Origin: Paludibacteraceae bacterium
GTDB taxonomy: Bacteria; Bacteroidota; Bacteroidia; Bacteroidales; Paludibacteraceae
Direction of reading: 5' to 3'
Assembly: GCA_947471245.1 (NCBI GenBank)
Contig: CANIXM010000019.1
Coordinates: 1-12,950, forward strand
Length of the DNA: 12,950 bases
Made by a program: the position numbers and the translations under genes. The notes under the pieces are model-generated. The model worked only from the letters and a program-made list of their open reading frames with translations, was not told the origin of the DNA and ran no database searches. Shown here piece by piece: positions 1-5,425 of the stretch (position 1 is its first letter; every line of letters begins with the position of its first letter).

Positions 1-712
1 CAGTATTTTGCAGTACAATTACAGTCATGACAACTGGGCTGCTGGATATTTGCTTTGGAATCTAGGTGGAATGAGGTCGAATACGAGTAACAATATTTTA
101 AGATATAACATCAGTGAAAATGACAATATAGGATATCCACTACACCTTTGGAACAGGGACCATTTTGGTGGTATAGCCATTGCGGCAGGATGTAGCGATA
201 CTAAAATATACAACAATACGATTTCAGCTAAGCTAGGACCATGTATTAAAGTAGAAGCAGGAACAACAACGAATTTTGAATATTATAATAACATTTTCTA
301 TTCAGAAGCGCCTACAGGTCATTTGTTGCTTGATATGCAATCTTCTGGAAATAAGTTGTTGAACAATTGTTATTATAGTGTAAATGGATTTTTAGTAAAA
401 ATTGGCGCAACTACTTATTCAACATTTGGAGATGGATCATCCACTGACTTAAAGAAATCGGGTAATGAAACAAGTGGTAATGGAATGTTAGCGAATCCTA
501 AACTTAAAAGTCCACTAGCAGAGATAAATATCGGAGATTTTAGTCTAACTAATCTTACCAACTACCAACTCCAAGCAGGTTCTCCTGCCAAGGATAAAGG
601 ATTGGATCTTACTGCAAGTCCATATAAGTGGAATATTGGTAAAAATGATTACAACGGGTTATCCATTCCTGCTGGAAGTGCACATGATATTGGTGCATGT
701 GAAGCTAGATAG
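1..712 (+). CDS. Right-handed parallel beta-helix protein, C-terminal part (5' end outside window)
   Basis: The reading frame is open from the first bases of the window (codons begin at position 2), so this is the C-terminal 236 residues of a longer gene and no true start is visible. The visible part has short Asn-rich rungs such as QYNYSHDN, LRYNISEND and IYNNTIS, typical of right-handed parallel beta-helix proteins, the fold of many polysaccharide lyases and some glycosidases. It ends with the segment usual in this group: a QAGSPAKDKG turn followed by GSAHDIGACE near the C-terminus. The rung around YSHDN...GY resembles the central part of the beta-helix protein at 5426-7018, so the two are probably paralogues flanking the SGNH and GH43 genes. 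A strong terminator follows 16 bases after the stop codon. The substrate and catalytic residues cannot be assigned from this fragment. A role as an exported carbohydrate-active enzyme is inferred from fold and context. Confidence 0.85.
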   Translation, partial: SILQYNYSHDNWAAGYLLWNLGGMRSNTSNNILRYNISENDNIGYPLHLWNRDHFGGIAIAAGCSDTKIYNNTISAKLGPCIKVEAGTTTNFEYYNNIFYSEAPTGHLLLDMQSSGNKLLNNCYYSVNGFLVKIGATTYSTFGDGSSTDLKKSGNETSGNGMLANPKLKSPLAEINIGDFSLTNLTNYQLQAGSPAKDKGLDLTASPYKWNIGKNDYNGLSIPAGSAHDIGACEAR

Positions 713-728
713 TCCTATTAATTGCATT

Positions 729-766
729 AAAAAGAGCTATTCGAGATTATTCGGGTAGCTTTTTTT
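729..766 (+). terminator. Rho-independent terminator after the beta-helix gene
   Basis: A hairpin with a continuous 16-pair stem (729-744 with 751-766, including G-T wobbles), a 6-base loop and a run of seven T at 760-766. The A-rich 5' arm could also make it work on the opposite strand. It begins 16 bases after the stop codon at 712 and marks the end of the upstream transcript. Confidence 0.85.
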
Positions 767-827
767 ATGTTTTGGGTTAAAATTGAAAAGGAATGTATTT
801 CAAAATCATTTTTTTATGTTTATTCAT

Positions 828-857
828 CTTGTTTATTACTTATTTTTTTTACATTTG
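828..857 (+). promoter_or_regulatory. Possible Bacteroidota-type promoter upstream of the SGNH esterase
   Basis: TACATTTG at 850-857 matches the Bacteroidota -7 consensus TAnnTTTG exactly. CTTG at 828-831 is a one-mismatch -33 box (TTTG) with an 18-base spacer, close to the usual 19 or so. The transcript would have a 5' leader of about 275 bases before the ATG at 1142. In such AT-rich DNA a chance match is plausible. Confidence 0.35.
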
Positions 858-907
858 TATGTTTTCATTTTACATAATTCGTAGGGTTTGATTTTGTAAT
901 CATTGAA

Positions 908-1006
908 ATGAGCCACGTATTATGTGTAAGAGAACCTGATTGGCAATTTTCGGCTTTAGGTTACAGTTCTAAAGATTTACAATTGGGTTTCTGGCGACCA
1001 AGTTAA
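908..1006 (+). CDS. Possible 32-residue small ORF or gene remnant
   Basis: An ATG at 908 opens a 32-codon frame ending in TAA at 1004-1006. The predicted peptide has an unusual composition for AT-rich intergenic DNA: two Trp, two Pro and several charged residues (for example EPDWQFSALGYSS, then GFWRPS at the C-terminus). I do not recognise it. There is no signal peptide or obvious ribosome binding site. It could be a remnant of a decayed gene, a real small protein, or chance. It lies between a promoter-like element (828-857) and the SGNH gene, so it would be within the leader of that transcript. Confidence 0.2.
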   Translation: MSHVLCVREPDWQFSALGYSSKDLQLGFWRPS

Positions 1007-1141
1007 AACTATTTATTCGTTTTATTCCCTGTGTGTCAGCATTTATATGTAGTAATATTTTCAATAAAAAATAATATTTGTATATCTATTTAAATGACTT
1101 TCAAATAATCGATATCACTATTTAATTTAAATTTTTATTAT

Positions 1142-3481
1142 ATGAGAATTCATCATTTCATTCTTAGTCTAACTTTGGTTTTGACTTCTGTTAACGTAGC
1201 AATGGGCCAATCCAATCTGGGTTTTGAGTCAGGACTTGACCATTGGATAACTAATGGAAATGTATCTATTGATAATGCGAATGCAAAAGAGGGGAAAAAT
1301 TGCCTAAAATTAGGTAAAGGCTTTGGTGCAGTGAGTCAACGAGCTGCTGTTGGTCAGTTTGACTTGGTTAAGTTTAAAGCCTATGTGAAGGTCTCTGACT
1401 CAACGAACTACGCCAATCTTTTTATGCGCTTTTACGATAAAGATTCAGTGTTGTTGATCAGTGCAAAGTCTAAAAGCATCGCAAAGACAGATTTCAAAAA
1501 GCAATCGGAGTTGTTTTTTGAAGCACCTGCGAAAGCTAATTATGTGGAGTATGGGATAGAAAGTGAATCCAAGAATGCTGGATGTGTGTATGCCGATTCA
1601 ATTGCAGGATTGTCTGTTGAGAAGGATCCAGTGAACAATCCGTTGTGCAATGTGGGTCAGTATATGCGCCCATTTTGGAGCTGTGATACCATTTACAGTG
1701 AAACGGTGTTGATGTATCAAGCCAATGGTGCTTCTGCGCCGAGTGGAAAATTATTTTATCCCTCAAAGAAAGTTATTTCAGTGACGTCTTATGATCAAAA
1801 AACTACCTACAAAGAAGGAGAGGACTATGGAGTAGTCGGTAATGAGATTTCATCACTGCCAAAATCAACGATGCCTTTCAAGAAACAATCCGATTTTGTT
1901 TCCACAAATTTAAACTGGAACAATGTGCAGTCGCAATGGGTGAGTATAAGTTATATTCCAGATAGAACCCGTGCAAAAATTCACTACTTTGATTATAAGG
2001 CCGACATGTTGCCAATGACTTCCGAAAAGTTGCAAAACAAAAAGCCATTACGTATTGTGGCACTGGGCATGAGCATTACTCGTGGGTATGACATGAGTGG
2101 GTACAACAACATTGCCCCCTACATGCCAAACTATGTCTCACTATTTGCCGCTCAACTCAAAAAAGCATTTGGATACAATGATATTGTGGAGTACAATGCT
2201 GGATTGCCTGGTGCATCATCGGGATGGATGGCCAGTTATGCCGATAAATATGTAAACCCCATAAAACCAGATTTAGTGATTTTGGATATGGGAATGAATG
2301 ATTTTTGGGGTCAAAGTCCACAAGGATTTAAAGCCAATGTGCAGATGGCAATGAATAAAATTAAAACAGGTTGTCCAGATGTGGAATTTATGTTGCTGTC
2401 CAATATGCTTTATGACCCAGAATATATTACTGACCCAGCCAATGCAGCCACCTATCTGGAAAGAATGAAAGGCTATAACACAGCACTTCAGTCTTTGGAG
2501 GACGATGGTGTGGTGAATGTGGATATGACTACAATGAGTGACACGATATACCATCGCAAAAAGGCAAAAGACTGCGTGGCTAATCCACTACACCCAAATG
2601 ACTATATGGGTAGATGGTATGCTCAAGGTATGGTGGCAGTGTTTGATTCGGTGGTGGTAAAACCATCTGTGAATTATTGCTCAGATTTTAATGCTACTTA
2701 TGATAAAGCTACCAACAGCTTGACTTTCTCTGGTCTAAATAACGGTGGTAAGATATGGATAGCTAATACGCTTGATAATTGGAAAACATTTGAAGAGATA
2801 ACACCTAAACTGACTGAAGGACAGGATGTGGCTGTGGTCAAACTGAAGGGTAAGGTGGGCTTAATTTCAATGATAGGCATGAACCAAAAGGAATTGAACA
2901 AATGTACCAAAAATTTCAATTTTCTAGCAGATCCAAAAATAACGTACATTGGCTGTAGTAACTTCAAAGCCAGTTATGACGAGAAATCATCCACACTTAC
3001 AGTTTCTGGACTTAACAATGGAGGAACCAATTGGATAGGATATACATCAGACAATTGGAAATCATACAAAGAAATAACACCATCAATAGCCAAAGGTCAA
3101 GATGTAGCAAAAATCCTTATCAATCCTCCTGTAGGCATTGTATCCATGTGGACAAGAGACGCTAATGGAGAAAATACCTGTAACACAGACATCGATTTTA
3201 ACCAAAAAACTTCGATTACTAAGTTTAGCGATGTGATGGAATATTCATCGCCAGTAAAAGTGAATGATGTTATCAATCTAAAAGGTGACTATGGTGATAA
3301 AGCTGTGGTGAACATATTGGACTTGCAAGGGAAAGATGTAGTAAAAGTGGTACGCCCCAAAGTGCTTAAAAATTCATTGGAAATAGATTTGAGCAGGTAT
3401 GGCATACTTCCAGGAGTATATCTAATTAGAGTTCAAAATGGCAAGTTCTATTCAATTACTAAATTGGTAGTTAAGCCTTAA
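1142..3481 (+). CDS. Secreted modular SGNH-hydrolase esterase with T9SS sorting domain
   Basis: A 779-residue exported esterase, probably removing acyl (often acetyl) groups from a polysaccharide. Residues 1-23 are a signal peptide. Residues about 25-160 (NLGFESGLDHW onward) look like a carbohydrate-binding jelly roll, and about 165-295 form a linker beta domain often found before such SGNH domains. The SGNH domain spans about 302-505. Block I is GMSIT with Ser311, block II is NAGLPG (352-357), block III is GMND with Asn386, and block V is NPLHPND with His484. The usual block V Asp is Asn481, which is also seen in some bacterial GDSL-type esterases. Two 76-residue modules follow (513-588 and 605-680), each bounded by Cys. 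Residues about 704-779 are a T9SS type A sorting domain (VNILDLQGK, GVYLIRV, terminal KLVVKP). The protein is thus probably surface-anchored or released through the T9SS. A terminator follows directly. Confidence 0.9.
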   Translation: MRIHHFILSLTLVLTSVNVAMGQSNLGFESGLDHWITNGNVSIDNANAKEGKNCLKLGKGFGAVSQRAAVGQFDLVKFKAYVKVSDSTNYANLFMRFYDKDSVLLISAKSKSIAKTDFKKQSELFFEAPAKANYVEYGIESESKNAGCVYADSIAGLSVEKDPVNNPLCNVGQYMRPFWSCDTIYSETVLMYQANGASAPSGKLFYPSKKVISVTSYDQKTTYKEGEDYGVVGNEISSLPKSTMPFKKQSDFVSTNLNWNNVQSQWVSISYIPDRTRAKIHYFDYKADMLPMTSEKLQNKKPLRIVALGMSITRGYDMSGYNNIAPYMPNYVSLFAAQLKKAFGYNDIVEYNAGLPGASSGWMASYADKYVNPIKPDLVILDMGMNDFWGQSPQGFKANVQMAMNKIKTGCPDVEFMLLSNMLYDPEYITDPANAATYLERMKGYNTALQSLEDDGVVNVDMTTMSDTIYHRKKAKDCVANPLHPNDYMGRWYAQGMVAVFDSVVVKPSVNYCSDFNATYDKATNSLTFSGLNNGGKIWIANTLDNWKTFEEITPKLTEGQDVAVVKLKGKVGLISMIGMNQKELNKCTKNFNFLADPKITYIGCSNFKASYDEKSSTLTVSGLNNGGTNWIGYTSDNWKSYKEITPSIAKGQDVAKILINPPVGIVSMWTRDANGENTCNTDIDFNQKTSITKFSDVMEYSSPVKVNDVINLKGDYGDKAVVNILDLQGKDVVKVVRPKVLKNSLEIDLSRYGILPGVYLIRVQNGKFYSITKLVVKP
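2678..3181 (+). repeat. Tandem protein-module duplication within the SGNH esterase
   Basis: Two in-frame units, 2678-2905 and 2954-3181, each encode exactly 76 residues from Cys to Cys. They align without gaps, with 37 of 76 positions identical by my hand count. Shared cores are SGLNNGG, DNWK, EITP and GQDVA. The matching Cys spacing suggests one disulfide per module. The composition (aromatic, Asn/Gly rich, DNWK) recalls starch-binding-like or other carbohydrate-binding beta sandwiches, but the family is not identified. Confidence 0.85.
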
Positions 3482-3494
3482 TAATACCTTTTTG

Positions 3495-3526
3495 AAAGCC
3501 TCAGACATTTTGTTTGAGGCTTTTTT
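3495..3526 (+). terminator. Rho-independent terminator after the SGNH esterase
   Basis: A 12-pair stem (3495-3506 with 3512-3523) whose GC-rich core is AAGCCTCA/TGAGGCTT, with a 5-base loop and a T run at 3521-3526. It starts 14 bases after the stop codon and isolates the SGNH gene from the GH43 gene. Confidence 0.9.
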
Positions 3527-3562
3527 ACTTTATAACGTTTTGGGTGGGTACACGGTATTAAT

Positions 3563-3715
3563 GCCTGCGGCGATAGTAGCTTCGCGACATTTTGCCTTCG
3601 GCGATATTTTGCCTTCGGCGATATTTTGCCTTCGGCGATATTTGCTGCACGATATTTGCTGCGCGATATTTACTTCGTGATATTTGCCTACGGCGATAGA
3701 AGCTTCGCGATATTT
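3563..3715. repeat. Degenerate tandem array of ten 14-17 base units
   Basis: Ten head-to-tail units begin at 3563, 3579, 3594, 3611, 3628, 3644, 3658, 3672, 3686 and 3702. Three are nearly identical copies of GCCTTCGGCGATATTTT (3594-3643). The others vary the first part (GCCTGCGGC, GCTTCGCG, GCTGCACG, GCTGCGCG, ACTTCGTG, GCCTACGGC) but keep the GATA(TTT) tail. Many units contain a tiny self-complementary core such as GCC-TTC-GGC. There are no long unique spacers, so this is not a CRISPR array. Its function is unknown. Confidence 0.85.
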
Positions 3716-3717
3716 AA

Positions 3718-3742
3718 TTTGTGACTTTGTGCCTTTGTGTTC
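3718..3742. repeat. Short TTTGTG-type direct repeat
   Basis: Three TTTGTG copies follow at 9-base intervals (3718, 3727 and 3736) as TTTGTGACT, TTTGTGCCT and TTTGTGTTC, directly after the larger array. From memory, similar low-complexity strings occur between genes in many Bacteroidota, which I cannot check here. No function is evident. Confidence 0.5.
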
Positions 3743-3758
3743 AAAATATGTTTTATCA

Positions 3759-3773
3759 GTCGCCGCATGCGAC
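3759..3773. other. Short GC-rich hairpin after the repeat array
   Basis: GTCGC (3759-3763) and GCGAC (3769-3773) pair around a 5-base loop. It has no T run directly after it on either strand, so it is not a standard terminator. It sits at the edge of the repeat mosaic. Confidence 0.4.
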
Positions 3774-3780
3774 GTTTCTT

Positions 3781-3798
3781 CAATTATCAATTATCAAT
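3781..3798. repeat. CAATTAT direct repeat
   Basis: CAATTAT is repeated twice and followed by CAAT, then a run of T. It is a short AT-rich direct repeat closing the repeat mosaic. No function is evident. Confidence 0.5.
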
Positions 3799-3957
3799 TT
3801 TTTTCTTGCCTTTTGTGGTTTTAATTTCATTCTTTGGATTCACACGCCTTGATGATTATGAAAAATCAGATTCAAAAATGGAAATAAACACTGATATATC
3901 GTGACTGTTTTTATAAATACAGCTTGCCAGATAAAGTGCTAATCACATTATAATGAT

Positions 3958-3988
3958 TATGAAGTAACCCTATTAGTGGCTATTTTTG
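3958..3988 (+). promoter_or_regulatory. Possible promoter for the GH43 gene
   Basis: TATTTTTG at 3981-3988 matches the Bacteroidota -7 box TAnnTTTG. TATG at 3958-3961 is one mismatch from the -33 box TTTG, with the ideal 19-base spacer. A second -7 match, TAATTTTG at 4045-4052, lacks a good -33 box. Either would give a leader of roughly 80-140 bases. Confidence 0.4.
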
Positions 3989-4133
3989 TGCGCTGATTTA
4001 ACAATTATTAGAAGCAAAAAATGGGTGTTTTAGCCAGAATTTTATAATTTTGTAAATCTCGTCATTTCTTGCTTGGTTTGCCTGTCAATGGAGTGCTTGT
4101 GCATGATTTAAATCCCCACCAGAAAGTGTATAA

Positions 4134-5171
4134 ATGATTAAATATTTGACTATGAAAAAAATGAATTTTATTACGATGTTCATGCTATTTTTTGTGATGA
4201 CATCGCTTTGTTATGGACAACAAAAGCAAGATGACTTTTTCCCAACAGAAATATGGAAAGACACCAAAGGTGACACCATCAATGCACACGGGGCAGGATT
4301 TATGTATCACAAAGGTACTTATTATTGGTACGGTGAAGTAAAACGTGGTACCACATGGTTGGTTCCAGGTCAAAACTGGGAGTGTTATCGTGTAAATGCA
4401 GGAGGTGTGTCATGTTACTCATCAAAAGACTTGGTAAACTGGAAAAATGAAGGGATAGTACTTCCTCCAAATAGAACAGATGCCAACCACGACTTGCATT
4501 ACAGTAAAGTCCTTGAAAGACCTAAAGTAATCTATAATGAGAAAACAAAGAAGTTTGTCTTGTGGTTGCACATTGATGCACAAGATTACTCAGCTGCACG
4601 TGTTGGAATTGCTGTAAGTGATAAGCCTACAGGACCTTTTAAATACATTCAAAGCATCAAACCAAATGGATTGGATAGTAGAGACATGACAATATACAAA
4701 GACGATGACAAAAGTGCCTATATCATTTATTCATCTGAATGGAACAAAAATTTGCATATCAGCAAGCTGACTGATGACTACTTAAACGTATCGGGAAAAG
4801 ATATCATCGCTTTGCCAAGAATGAGCAGAGAAGCGCCTGCTATGTTTAAACACAAAAGTAAATATTATCTGATTACCTCATTGACTACGGGTTGGGATCC
4901 AAACATGGCTCTAGTTGCACATGCAGATAGTATTATGGGTAAATGGAATCCTGGATATAATCCATGTAAAGGTGAGAAAGCTGAATTGACATTTACCGGT
5001 CAAAGCACTTATGTGTTACCTATAGTTGGTAAGCCAGGCAAGTTTATTTTTATGGCAGATGTTTGGAAAAAGACCAATTTGCAAGACTCAAGATACATTT
5101 GGCTGCCTTTAGAGATTAAGAATGACTCCGTGGAAATCTCGTGGAGAAAGAGTTGGAGTTTGACCAAATAA
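4134..5171 (+). CDS. Secreted GH43-type glycoside hydrolase, exo-beta-1,3-galactanase-like
   Basis: A 345-residue exported five-bladed beta-propeller hydrolase. The signal peptide ends near CYGQ (residues 26-29). Met1 is retained, but Met7 (position 4152, MKKMNF) is an equally good start. The motif order matches GH43 members of the galactanase type: NAHGAGFMYHKGTYYWYGE (50-68), LERP with Glu128, SRDM with Asp184, REAPAMF with Glu233 and TGQSTY with Gln290. In the characterised fungal exo-beta-1,3-galactanase of this family, a Glu acts as acid and a Gln replaces the usual Asp base. Glu233 and Gln290 are the likely equivalents, and the N-terminal catalytic Asp of ordinary GH43 enzymes is absent (HGAG instead). 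The catalytic domain fills the whole protein, with no added binding module. It probably removes galactose from a beta-1,3-galactan or arabinogalactan-like chain. The subfamily and substrate are inferred. Confidence 0.85.
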   Translation: MIKYLTMKKMNFITMFMLFFVMTSLCYGQQKQDDFFPTEIWKDTKGDTINAHGAGFMYHKGTYYWYGEVKRGTTWLVPGQNWECYRVNAGGVSCYSSKDLVNWKNEGIVLPPNRTDANHDLHYSKVLERPKVIYNEKTKKFVLWLHIDAQDYSAARVGIAVSDKPTGPFKYIQSIKPNGLDSRDMTIYKDDDKSAYIIYSSEWNKNLHISKLTDDYLNVSGKDIIALPRMSREAPAMFKHKSKYYLITSLTTGWDPNMALVAHADSIMGKWNPGYNPCKGEKAELTFTGQSTYVLPIVGKPGKFIFMADVWKKTNLQDSRYIWLPLEIKNDSVEISWRKSWSLTK

Positions 5172-5198
5172 GTATAGGAAATAGTTTACAGTAGTGTT

Positions 5199-5232
5199 CT
5201 TGAATTTCAATGGTCTATAAGATATAAATTTG
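5199..5232 (+). promoter_or_regulatory. Possible promoter for the beta-helix/GH2/esterase run
   Basis: TAAATTTG at 5225-5232 is an exact TAnnTTTG -7 match. CTTG at 5199-5202 could be the -33 box, but the 22-base spacer is longer than ideal. It would produce a leader of about 190 bases containing both hairpins upstream of the ATG at 5426. Confidence 0.35.
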
Positions 5233-5292
5233 TAGCTTGCAATAAAACATTTGTAATTGCTTTACATAGGACATTATTTTACTTTCATTGTG

Positions 5293-5333
5293 ATGAATCC
5301 TGTGTTTCTTTTTTTAAGAAATGCTGGATTCAT
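5293..5333 (+). terminator. Long hairpin in the leader of the beta-helix gene, terminator or attenuator
   Basis: ATGAATCC (5293-5300) pairs with GGATTCAT (5326-5333). After one T-T mismatch, GTGTTTCTT (5302-5310) pairs with AAGAAATGC (5316-5324) around a five-T loop. The result is a 17-pair stem, including two G-T wobbles, followed by a pyrimidine/T-rich stretch (5334-5342). It lies 121 bases after the GH43 stop and 92 bases before the next start, so it could end the GH43 transcript, attenuate the next operon, or stabilise the mRNA. The T tract after the stem is interrupted by C, so termination would be weaker than at 729-766. Confidence 0.55.
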
Positions 5334-5383
5334 TCTCTTTTTCAAATCAGTTTGGCTGTAAATGTTTTTCTCTATTTAATAGC

Positions 5384-5410
5384 TTCAAAAGCAATGCTAT
5401 TGTTTTTGAA
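5384..5410 (+). promoter_or_regulatory. Second leader hairpin just upstream of the start at 5426
   Basis: TTCAAAAGCAAT (5384-5395) pairs with ATTGTTTTTGAA (5399-5410) around a 3-base GCT loop, giving a 12-pair stem with one G-T wobble. It ends 15 bases before the ATG at 5426. An alternative 6-pair stem, AATAGC (5378-5383) with GCTATT (5396-5401), would exclude it. A role in translation control or mRNA stability is possible but unproven. Confidence 0.45.
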
Positions 5411-5425
5411 ACCAAGATTCATACT

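Larger units (their letters stand above)
713..1141. other. Intergenic region upstream of the SGNH esterase
   Basis: This 429-base, mostly AT-rich gap holds the terminator at 729-766, a promoter-like element at 828-857 and a short open frame at 908-1006 with slightly higher GC than its surroundings. A weaker -7-like box (AATATTTG, one mismatch) lies at 1073-1080. I see no RNA gene or mobile element in it. Confidence 0.6.
3482..4133. other. Intergenic region with terminator, repeat array and GH43 promoter region
   Basis: This 652-base gap contains, in order, the terminator at 3495-3526, the degenerate repeat array at 3563-3715, a TTTGTG-type repeat at about 3718-3742, a short GC-rich hairpin at 3759-3773, a direct repeat at 3781-3798 and about 330 bases of AT-rich DNA leading to the GH43 gene. 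Open frames crossing the array on both strands merely translate the repeats and have no signal peptide or recognisable domain, so I do not call them genes. Confidence 0.7.

Noticed and set aside
3492..3680. 62-codon + strand frame across the repeat array
   Set aside because: It starts inside the terminator hairpin and is mostly a translation of the repeat units, with no signal peptide or domain.
3563..3715. Possible CRISPR array
   Set aside because: Units are only 14-17 bases, directly adjacent, degenerate, and without unique spacers. No cas genes are nearby.
3530..3790. 86-codon - strand frame rich in KYREA/AEGK-like repeats
   Set aside because: It is the reverse translation of the array and the TTTGTG repeat. 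Its apparent repeat protein character comes from the DNA repeat.
5321..5425. Upstream in-frame start for the beta-helix gene
   Set aside because: The 35 extra residues are not signal-peptide-like and the DNA forms two hairpins. The ATG at 5426 begins a clean signal peptide.
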